Part shown: positions 53,715 through 64,000 of the stretch, piece by piece
Numbering within the stretch: position 1 is the stretch's first letter
Layout of the letters: each line of letters opens with the position of its first letter
NCBI GenBank assembly: GCA_000499405.2
Contig: HG738137.1
Location: 17,630,581-17,694,580 of the forward strand
Source: Onchocerca volvulus
Lineage: Eukaryota; Nematoda; Chromadorea; Rhabditida; Onchocercidae
Direction: 5' to 3'
Length of the DNA: 64,000 bases
Notes under the pieces: model-generated
What the model was told of the DNA's origin: nothing
The model's database searches: none
What the model saw: only the letters and a program-made list of their open reading frames with translations
Position numbers and translations under genes: made by a program

Positions 53715-56700
53715 TGACGTGATATTCATTTTTGCTAAAGAAGAATGTGTGTGATCAATTTAGATTATCGATAGGTCAATGTATCCTCTGAGGGTACCAT
53801 TCATGATTGAGGGAGGTTAAACGACGATGATAGGAAGAGGGAGAAGAAGGACGAAGTTTTGCTCGATGAGGCTTAAATGAAGGCTATAAATTTGCATAGG
53901 AAAGAGTGAAAAACCCCGCCTTTGAGAGATACTTTGGTTAAACGATCGTTTCGCCTAAAACTTGGAACATAAACGCTAACTATCCAAAATTTACGAGCGT
54001 ATTTTACGGCCTGATTTTTGGATAGATAGAAGAGGAAAGACTGGGACAGAAATGCTGGAGCAATAGGAAGGGAACAATAGGTACATCCAAAAACCCTAGG
54101 AGTAGTTTGAAATTTTCCGAAAAATCGTAATTTTTGTGAGGAAATCATTTCAAATTTTTTAGTATTTACAACCTTTTCAAAATTGTTCTTCTTTTTCAAC
54201 CTTTATCTTTTATCTCCTTTCTTCTTCTCTTTCGTTTTTTTTTTTTTTTTTTTTTCTTTTATTTCTTTCTGTTTCATTGAGGACAAAGTTTTATGGGCTT
54301 AATTTCAGTATCTTTCATCTTCCTAGTACCTTATCCTTTTCAACTGATTCATACATAACTATTATAGTCAGCAATTATAAATTTGCATAACGAAGAGATA
54401 TCGTTGTCAATAAAAGAAAATGTGTATCATCCAACAATAAACTATGTAAATGTTTCTATAATTTTGGAAATTTCTGAAATTAAAAAAAAAAAAATGTCAT
54501 CTCTGCTCTTTTAATCGATCAATGAATGACGGCAAAATTGATTTTTCCTAAACCTAAACCTAGTTTGTTCCATATTTTTTGAAATTTTATAAAAATTATT
54601 CAAATTTTAAAACTATTTTTTAAAATACTAAAAAGCGGTCGAATTTGAAAATCAGTATGAAGAGAATATAATGGCAGCAATAATAATTTCTAGAATTTAC
54701 ATTATCATTATGGGAATAACTGATCTTATCACAATAGAATTGTTGATGATCTTAGCATGATAATAATAATTGCCAATATGATAATAATTTCATTATAATG
54801 GTTATTATCGAAATGATAACGATTTTATTATAAAAGCAATTTATAATGATCTTATTCTAATTGTGATAACTAACAACATGATAATCTTATTGTCAAAATT
54901 ATATTATCATTGCTGATATAAATCTTCTATTTATTATAGATGATAGATGAAAAGAAATGATTCTGTCCTTGAAATTCTAACATAACAACATAACAAATTT
55001 ATTATGGCAGCGAAATTCTCCAACAAAACTATTCTTTCTACTTTTTTTTTTCTTTTTTTATCATGTTATACTGTTTTTGCTGTACAAATCTCGAAAACTG
55101 AAATTTTAAAATTCTAGAAAGTATGCAAAATTGGAAAGCAACAGCATCTATTATGACTAATTTTTTTTTCACCTTAATTCAGTGATACACAAAAAATATA
55201 ATAGAAATGAGTTATTTTATTCCCCTTTAAAAATAATTTTAGAATTTTCCTGATTTTCGCTGAAAATTGATCAGTGAAATCATTTCAAGTTTATTTTACA
55301 TCGGCTAAAAATTTAAGTATTTTCAGTATTTGAATATTTAGTAGGAGAAATTATTTGGGAAAGAAATAAAAGTTTTTATTTTGCAAAGAATGTCATCGAT
55401 TTAGAAAAGAATTTAGAAATAGATCAATTATTTTATTTTTAAGAATTTTCAACCACATGAATTAAGATAAATATCACATTCACTATCTTATAAAACAGTA
55501 ATTAGTTAGCTAAATCAGCAAAAGTTATTGATAATGAAATATTCTGTCATTCAGAATGTTAGTATCAGATTTTGATTTTATAAATCTTCAAGCTTAAATA
55601 TATAAACTCATACTAAATTTAAAGATCAAAAATCACCGGAAACAAAAATAAGTAAGGATAATACGAAGATAATTGGAGAAAATGTTAGGTTGAGTACCGA
55701 ATTAAGGGAAATTTTCTCTAATTCTATTATAAACAAGAGATATCAGAACAGCTTTCGGAAGGAATCTAAAATTATTAAACTTTTAACCAAATCAATGATT
55801 TTTTTGACTTAATAATGATAATTTCTAGAGTTAAAAAAAAGTTATAGTATTAGATGGCAAGTTTAATGATTAATAAAAAATACGGTATGAATTTCCAGTC
55901 TAAAACACCGGAAATTCTAATTTCATAAAAAAGAAAAATAAAAGTTACATTATTACCTTTACAAGCATGAATACATCTTACTTTTGTCAAGAATTATCGA
56001 CTTTTTTTGCACGTTTCGGCCATATTTTATTTCTAAAATTAATAATATTTGCTTTTACTATACTGATTTGCACGATGAATTAAATTTTTAAGACAATTTT
56101 TGCTAAAATTTTGTTTATTTTATTGCATTTTTTTTTAAATTTTCTGTCTGACAAAAGATAACGACTTAAATTTTTTTCAAATCGCTACTGATTACGTTAT
56201 CAACTTGTTGGACACCTGAAAACTGTTTGGAATATTATCAGTCAATATGAAATGATCGTTTTCCCTGTGCCAGTAATAATCGATAAATACTGCTTTATTC
56301 AGATCTTTCAAATATTAGAAATAGCGAATTAATTTATTTCAGGTACGCGTCGCAAAAAGTAATGCGAAAATATTTTCATATTTTGTAACTGTTTGTATAT
56401 TACCGAAAACTGAATGTTTTAGTTACTCAAAAATCAAAAATTTTCGAATGAAAAACTTTGCAGAAAACATTGCAAGCATCATAGATTATTTATATTATTT
56501 TGTACTATATTTGTTTAGAAACAAATAAAGTTTAGAAACTTGAAGAATCAATCAATAGGTTTTAATTTGTGATTGAAAATGCCGATTGAAAAACCAGTTT
56601 TGTTCCGTCAAGAATGTTCGTGATGAAAATATTTAAGTTTGACGGAGCTGAAGTGGAAGCCAGTAATACTAGCATTTTGAATAGTTAGTCATTTAAACTC

Positions 56701-59700
56701 TTAACTTTTTTTTAAAATTTATATTTTCAGTCAAGTAGTGCTTATGTCATCAAACCTTTTCAGTTATTTCGAATTTTTATTTTAATTTATTTGCTGAATT
56801 TTGCTGAAAAATCAATCAATTCGATTAATTTGAAAATGAATTGTTTTTAATATACTATTTATCTAGCTTTATATTCCATACTTTTTGTTATTATTCATAA
56901 TATTCTTGCATGTTGTAATTTTTTATCCAAAAATTTTCATAAATTTTCCAGATTCATTATATAAAATTGAAATTTTTCAATCTTGTGACTTTTTTTGTTA
57001 TGCTTGTAAAAATGCAAGAAGGGAAAAATTTATTACAAAAGTTATTCTTATTTTATTTTGGTAAACAGGTCAGTGGCAATAAAAATTAGAATTGATTAAG
57101 CGGAGAAGAAAATGGAAAGGGAACTTGTTATTACATTTATGCCACATTTATAAAATGAGAATTCTTCCACATAATTAAACAAATCAAATTCTTTTAAATA
57201 TTTTTTCTAACATATTCAGGAAATAATTCATAGCTGGCAGGGGAAATTTCGCTCCGAAATGTTTTATTTAAAATATTAATATAGCAAGCAATTTTAGCTT
57301 TTACTAGAGCTAGTTAAAAATCTATTTGATTATTCTATTCCAATTTGAGCTATAGGGATCATTGATTAATTTGCTTCTTCAAATTCCGTGACACGCGCCA
57401 CTCGGAATTTTTGAATTTAAAAGTTAAATGTAATAGAATTTTAATGAATTCTCAAGATACTAAAATCCTAATATTTTGTATCATAACTGGTATAAGCGAA
57501 TTTAAAAAAAATTTGGTTTTTTTTTTTCTTTTCCAATTTATAAAATAGTAGTTAGTTTTTAACGATGATAATTGCTAAAAAAATTTTGAAAGTTAAAAAA
57601 TTCTAATTTTATTGGAATTTTAGTAGCATCATTGATTTGGATGAGAGAAATTTGAATAATATAAAATCTTAATGATTTCAGTAATTCGACACTTGTTAAT
57701 TCTTTGCAGCAGCTATAGCAGGGAATATCAAAATATTTTGATTTGAACAATGCATGATAATAAATATGATGTGTGATGATAATAGGATTCTAACTGTACA
57801 ATCCAAAGTGGCCTAATTTTATTTCTTGGATGAATTATTTTCTTTCATTTAAAATGGTGTAGTTTAAGTGCATTACAACGGTACTTAAAGGATTGACCCA
57901 TCCATTCTTTTGTTCAATGTGTAATTTAACTATTAAATTTATTAGTTTGTTCCATGTAAATTTCAGATCTTATAATATTTTTGATTGTTGAAATTTAACA
58001 CTTTATTATCACATTTTAATTGAATCAAACCGAATTTTACTATTGAATTAAGAGAGAAATTGCTATTTAACAATATATTTGAAAATTATTTCTCAATCCT
58101 AATTGCAGAATTTAATTTTGTTGCCAAATGTAATAAAACTATTTGTAAAATATTCCATTCAGTGAGGATGATTCTTTCATTCCAAATTTTAACAGTTATT
58201 TTACATCCAAATTAATTTTATATTAAAAAAAAAAAAAAAAAAAAAAAAGGAGTAATGAATACTTCATTTCTTCTCTTTCTCTGTGCTGCATCAAATAATT
58301 TTGATGAAGTAAGCGTCTTATTTAACTTGTTTATTCATTGGAAAAAAGAAAAAAAGGAAAACCAAACAACAAATAATTGTATACCTAAAATAAATCAAAC
58401 AAACATTTCACCTGAAAACTCATTCATTCACTTCAAATTGAAATTATTCACAAAGAACTAGTTTCTCTTCTAATTCTAATATATACATAATACATAGACG
58501 GAATGATAATAGATGATGCAAAGATGCGAACAAATCACGTAAAGAGACGAATGGAATGGATGGAAAAACATGCACGTGTACATGGGACTTGCACGTACAC
58601 ATCTACAAACACACACACACACACATACTATTTATTAATTCTATTTCCGTCTAATTGATTGGGAAGAAAAGGAAGAAATTTAATGTGCTACTATTTAAAG
58701 AATTTTTAGATAGTTATCGGATTTTATGCCATCTAAAGCACATCTCAAACTGTTGATAATTGAGTTATTAGTGTGCTTCTTTTCGTTTCATCTGATAAAC
58801 TTAAATCCAAGTTCAGTTATCTTTTCCTTATTATATCATATGAAATCCTAAAAAACTTCTTTTTTGTATTGTTTAAATTAATTTCTCAAACTAATATATC
58901 TTACATTTTTCCATTAATCAGATATTTATGAATAAAAATTTAGTTATAATTTAAATTCACATCTCGTCTGATTTTATTTGTCGTCAAATTTTTCGTAATT
59001 TCATTTGAAATTTCGAAAAACAAAACAAATATATTTGGAATTATCTGTCATTTTCAATTTTCCTTTCTTTCGTCACTTATTTCCTTTTCAATTTCATATC
59101 AAAATTCATATATGAACGTGTTGATTTGTAGAAATAACATTTATACCACCATTAAAGAATTCACTAAAAACTGGAAATTTTCCGAAAAAATTGCTTTTTT
59201 TTTCCCTCCACCTTGCAGAAATAACAAAATAACAGGCTTAACAATGAAAAAATCAAATATGATTGATGATGAAGAATGAAGGGGAAAAAATTGGTGAGAG
59301 GAAAAGGAAAAAAAAAGGTTAATAATGAAATTTTGTGAAGCTGAACACTGTAAACTTTTTAATTCTTCGATTTTTATTTTTTAATTTCTGTTTTTTTCAG
59401 TTTTCCTTCTATAACAATCTCGATTAATTAGCTTTAAGTAAGCTTCATGATTTCTGTGAATTCATATTTTCATTATTTGCGCTGTTTAATTACTAATGCA
59501 TAAAATTATGCATAGTATATCTTTAATTTAATTAAAATAAGTAAATGAATTGTTTAAATATTAAAATAGGTAAACAAACCACTTAATAAATTACTTACAA
59601 ATTTAATTCAATGTTTAGAGAAAAAAAATCCTCTAAATATAGAGTAAAATTGTTTTGCAGACAATAAATCAAATTTCTTTTTTTTTTTTTTGACTAAAAT

Positions 59701-60606
59701 TTATTTCAGTTCTGTCTTTTGCATGCTATATGCTCCTTTGGTGAAGTCATTCAAGAAAAATTCACACTAATTTTTATTGATATATATTGTAATATTGTAC
59801 TTTTTCGTTAGTTTCTTCCTATTTCTCGACCTTTTTTCTTTTTTTTTTTTTGCATTACAAAATTTATGGCCGAGTTGCTTCTGTTATGGATGATGCATTC
59901 TGCTGCTCACATTTATTTATGTTTGTAATTGTCGCAGCAACCACCTGTTTTTATTCATCGATGTTTAGAAATTTAAAAGTTTTTCAAGATTTTAAAGGTT
60001 TTCAAATTTCATCTGTAATCATTGATATCTAAAAATTTAAAGGTTTTCCAAAAATTTAAAGGTTTCCAAGTTTCAATTTTATTTAAAAATTTAAAAGTTT
60101 TCAAATTTCATCAACAGTTTGTGTCTATTTGTTCTTTCTTTTTCACAGTGTTTATCCTAAACTATAAAAGGTTACAAGAAATTAAAAAATTGTTAATATA
60201 GCAAAATTCTCGTTGAATTCCATTAAAAATTCTTCTTATATTACTTTTTTTATTTTAAACAATTTCATCCTTCTTTTTTAAGCAATTCCATAATTTCGTG
60301 AAATTTTTACAAGTTTTGATTCCTCAGATATTTCTAATTATCATGAAGACATGAGAAAATTTTGACTAGTTCCCAGCACTTTTATTCTTAATTAATTGAA
60401 ATGTTTGCCTTGTTTCAATTTTTAAAATTTCTATTCTTTTTCTGTCATTACACAGTCCACTAATGAATTCACTTGCATCGGTTATTTGCTTATCGAAATG
60501 ATAAATTGGGTTTATTTTCAGTTCGAAAAATAAAACTATCGACGAAACATAGTGCATTACAGACGACCATAACGTTTCACTTATTATTTACTTTTTGTAC
60601 ATCATT
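53715..60606. other. Gene-poor region between the Wnt gene and the membrane-protein gene
   Basis: About 6.9 kb with no supportable exon. A GC-richer patch at 53750-54100, just upstream of the Wnt start, is the likely Wnt promoter or 5' leader. ATGATAAT-type low-complexity sequence at 54690-54920, an A24 run at about 58225-58248, a (CA)n run at about 58608-58626, and a 25-nt imperfect minisatellite near 60.0 kb. The final part may hold an upstream exon of the gene starting at 60607. Confidence 0.55.
59967..60112 (+). repeat. Imperfect minisatellite, AAATTTAAAAGTTTTC-type unit
   Basis: AAATTTAAA(A/G)G(T)TTTC(C/A)AA is repeated about five to six times, with TTCAAATTTCATC at both ends. Confidence 0.75.
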
Positions 60607-63020
60607 ATGGATCTATTGATGCAGCGAAATAGTATTGGTATCCGATACGATGGTTATGACGACGAATTCATAGAGTGTGTTTTCGAAGATTCCAACGTAT
60701 CCGGTCGCAATGAACGATATGAATTCAGGTAAAGAATTCAAATTAGAAAAGTGCAGTTTAAAAATTTACGCATTCATTATGAAATGTGAATTTAAGCAGA
60801 TCTACTTCATAATTTGAGAAATAAAAAAAATGAAAAAAAATCATGCAAATTAAAGATCAGTAATTTGAAAGATTTATGTTAGCCCCTAATTAGCTGATTA
60901 TTTTCATTCACTTACAATAAGAAATTAATCTTCTAATTACCATCATTAACATTTATTCATATAAAGATAAATAATCAGCGTAATGCGTAATTATAAACTT
61001 TAAAATAGTGGATAGATAAACAATTTAGAAATTCAGAGGTCGTTTGAAAATTCTAAATTGTTGGTTTTAAAAATAAAATCATTTATACAAGCGCTATTTT
61101 TTACAAATTTGTATCATGAAATTAATTTTTTTCAATAAAAATTTTAGATGCCGACCTGATTTGGAATGTTGCGGTCGAGTATGTTGTATACCTCAAGAAA
61201 GTGGAATTCCTCTGTGGTACTTTTTCATCAGTTAATTATTTTAAATATAGTTTTTTGTTAATTTTTAGTATTTGGCTATTCCAAATAATTTTTCTGTTTG
61301 AACTAACACGGAAAACTTTTTTCAAAAAATTGTAAAAATTGCATCTTGTTTCAGGTTGATGATATTATTTATAATATTAGGATTACTTCTTCTGCTGGCT
61401 CTTCTCACTACCATGGCCTGGTTCCTTAGGAAGATCAGAAAGCAAAGTAAAAAAGCAAAGCCAAGGAAGAGTTAGTTTCATTTTAATTCAAAATTACTTT
61501 TTCTTACTTTATTTGTTTTAGTCAGTTATTGAAAAGGACACACAAAGTCAAAGTAATGAGTTCAATTTTTATATGTAGCAAAATTGCATTAATTTAATGC
61601 AGTATAATAAACAGATAATGAGTCTTAAATTATAAATGTTTTGAAATACTGATCCGACTTAAAAATTTAAAATTTTTTAGAGAAAAGATGATTCAAATAA
61701 ATATGCATTTTATCCTTCTGCGCACCCAGTTTTTGAATGCGCTTTGCAAATAAACTCAAACATTATTTGACAAAATGTTAATAATTTAAAATTATCTTAA
61801 CGTTTCAATTCAGAAATTTGTTCATGCTTAATCATTTTGTATTAATTTTCATAATTCTTTAGTATCAATCTGTTTTGACTTCCTTTTTTTAATTGTCACC
61901 TTCACATTTTTAAAATTCCTTATCTAAGTATCACTTGTCACTTCCACACCAATTTCTTAAATATCTCATGCGAAATGCATTTTAATTTTTCTGGCTAATT
62001 TGTATTTACATTAAATCCCTGGAGAAATTGCAATAGCTATTCACTTAATTATTTTATTCACTCATTCTAGAATAATCAATAAAAATTAATTCATTCGAAA
62101 TTTAATATTTCACGGAATTCAAATTTCAAAAAATATTATTAAACTATCGTACAAACTGATATTAATACATGTGTGCTATTCGTCTTTCAAGAATTTGTAC
62201 TAACAAAACCGCTCATTTACCATTCTATTAACAGTCTTGATAATATTTTCACACCTGTGCTATGAAACTTTCTGTATGTTTACATTGAATGTTCATGTGT
62301 TTGCAACATTAGGATGCATGCATGCAAATATGCAATCCGTCGTTGTTGTCACGAAAGAGCATTTGATGTGCGTCCTATAAGATTCAGATAATTTGAACAC
62401 ATAATGCATTCCCAATGTGTCCAGTTATTTGAACAAAAATTTCAAGATTTCAAAATTTCCTACCCAAAATAACATTCTCTGCATCCATCTTGTTACCTTC
62501 ATAATTTACCCAGTTTTTTATTTCAGCAATCAGTGATCAAGCGGGTTATCGTTCCTACAAACAGAATGAATCACAAGAAGGTCTTGGTACGGAAAATCTG
62601 ATCCGGAAGGAAATTACTCCAAATGAAGAAGCCTTACGTTCCAAACGTGGAACTCGCGGTTATCGTAATCCATTATATACCACTACTACTAGTACAGTAA
62701 AAATTCGCGAAACATTCGATCGAACAATCGATGATGGTAATGTATATGACAAAGCCGGGACTGGTACTGGTGTTCAGGCGTTCGTTCGATCAGAAGTAAA
62801 TGTGCAAAATAACGATCGGAAGCAGCTAAATACGACAGGGATAAGACGTAGCGGGTACCAGGTGGCAGAACCAACGTCGCTTCCACAAACTGCAGCCACC
62901 ACACAAGGTGGACAACCATCACCGGGGCATTATTCGACCCGAGAAACATTCGAGGAACGATGTGAAGAGAATTATGTAGAGGAAGAGAAATCAGTGTCTG
63001 AAGCGAAAGAATTATTATGA
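60607..63020 (+). CDS. Single-pass membrane protein with small Cys-rich ectodomain, family unknown
   Basis: Exons 60607-60728, 61148-61216, 61355-61470, 62527-63020; 801 nt, 266 residues from this ATG, phases consistent. Residues 20-60 hold six cysteines (EC...RC...ECC...VCC with CIP after), then a strong transmembrane segment (LMILFIILGLLLLLALL) near residues 65-85. A basic stop-transfer segment (RKIRKQSKKAKPRK) follows, then a polar cytoplasmic tail of about 165 residues rich in Ser, Thr, Glu and Arg. The frame stays open upstream of the ATG through a hydrophobic stretch (VSLIIYFLYIIM), and an acceptor ATTACAG lies at 60556-60562. The true start may therefore be in an upstream exon, with this stretch as part of a signal peptide. 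The Cys-rich-plus-TM plan recalls small adaptor-like proteins, but I recognise no family. Confidence 0.75.
61471..62526 (+). other. Large intron of the membrane-protein gene
   Basis: 1056-nt AT-rich intron with donor A|GTTAGT and acceptor TTTCAG. No internal gene or structured repeat seen. Confidence 0.7.
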
Positions 63021-64000
63021 TAATCAATGTACAGTTTCATTAATTAACATGTATATCTGAAACTCAAGGAGCAATTTCCCACATTTTTTTCAAAATCGAA
63101 ATTGTCTCTGCAGGATGCTTAGCAGTTGATCTGCATAAAGCATGCTTAAAAATAGGAAATTATCGGTATTGAGCCATATTCAGGTATTACTCTGCTTCCA
63201 TTTATTACGTTAATGAGGTAGGAATAATCATCATAGAGTATTAAAATTTACATTTATCTAGAAATTTCAATTTTTATCTTTTAGATATATTTTCAAGGTA
63301 CAAAGAAATGAGAGGAATTATGAAATGTGCATATTTTCACATAGAATTATTTCAAAATAGAAAAAAAAGTATCATAGATCATTAAGAAAGCAAAATTAGA
63401 ATATTTATCTTAAATCCTTATGTATTCAGCGAATCAGCGAATAACATACAATTTACTCGTTGAGTTTTTACATTTTAATTTCTGAGTTTACCGGAAAAAT
63501 ATTTGCTATCTAGATAAAGAAGCCTAATTCAAACATGGACATTTATCTAGGTCGCATAATTAATTTATATGATAGAATGAAAAATTAATAATAATAATTA
63601 GAATGTTAGGATCTTATTACTGACGATGAATTCGTGTGAAACCTTTTCAAAAAAAAGGTGAAACTTGTTTTGCATGCCAGCTCGCTCTTCTTTTTACTTT
63701 CCACTTTAACACAGAATTATTTATGCAATGAATGAGAAATACCATTTCCAAAAACGAGAAACGCTATTTCCTAACAAAAAACAGGAAGTATCATAATAGA
63801 GTATTACTAACATTTGAAAAACATTATTATCATTCAATGATAAATCAGCGAGCGGCACATAAAAGATATTATTTCTTGCATTTGTAAAAAAATGGTAATA
63901 ATTATGTCGCATAAAGAGTTTAACTCTTTTTTTTTTCTTGAAATTTAAGTCCCAATGTAAAAATTTCGATTCAAAGATTCTCAGAAATGCAAAAATAAAC
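63021..64000. other. Downstream flank, no gene seen
   Basis: 3' UTR of the membrane-protein gene and AT-rich DNA to the window edge. No supportable exon. Confidence 0.6.

Noticed and set aside
62689..63027. 112-codon minus-strand ORF
   Set aside because: Antisense shadow of the last exon of the membrane-protein gene, which has consistent splicing and phase.

Overview
The window looks like nuclear DNA of a parasitic clade III nematode, most likely a filarial worm. It is very AT-rich, full of A and T runs, and its genes are cut into many small exons with TTTCAG-type acceptors. Several genes have an acceptor only 10-31 nt before the ATG, as expected for spliced-leader trans-splicing. The proteins are nematode-like: type IV collagen alpha-2 and a T-tailed acetylcholinesterase. 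The species cannot be fixed from sequence alone. In C. elegans let-2 and ace-1 are both X-linked, which makes their adjacency here noteworthy.

Layout. 1-4.5 kb: no gene body recognised; it probably holds the let-2 promoter and an unidentified signal-peptide exon. 4.5-16.6 kb (+): alpha-2(IV) collagen (let-2), 26 exons, from the 7S cysteine segment through the Gly-X-Y rod to a complete 12-cysteine NC1 domain. It includes a pair of look-alike exons that must be the mutually exclusive pair. 19.2-24.3 kb (-): complete 11-exon acetylcholinesterase (ace-1 type) with a separate tail exon and two apparent GC-AG introns. 24.3-33.6 kb: gene-poor, with inverted repeats, segmental duplications and a copy of a dispersed stem-loop repeat that also lies twice inside ace-1 introns. 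33.6-36.6 kb (+): ARGLU1-like RS protein. 37.7-39.7 kb (-): ELMO-domain protein (ELMOD1/2 type). 40.6-43.4 kb (-): OTUD6-type deubiquitinase. 44.3-46.5 kb (+): SUB1/PC4 coactivator, divergent from OTUD6. 47.7-49.0 kb (+): SF3B6 (p14). 49.1-53.7 kb (-): a Wnt11-class ligand with a tRNA-Cys gene in its last intron. 53.7-60.6 kb: no gene seen. 60.6-63.0 kb (+): single-pass membrane protein with a Cys-rich ectodomain, family not recognised.

The genes do not form one pathway. The 33-49 kb block is a compact cluster of RNA-processing, transcription and protein-turnover genes. The flanks hold neuromuscular, extracellular-matrix and signalling genes with larger introns and spacers. The most interesting signals are the let-2 mutually exclusive exons with a 46-nt intervening intron, a phase-compatible candidate alternative terminal exon inside the NC1 coding region, the GC-AG introns of ace-1, the intronic tRNA, and an undescribed repeat family with TAGCTGGAC/GTCCAGCTA hairpins. 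All exon models were read by eye from splice signals, phase and family similarity; none is backed by transcript data here.
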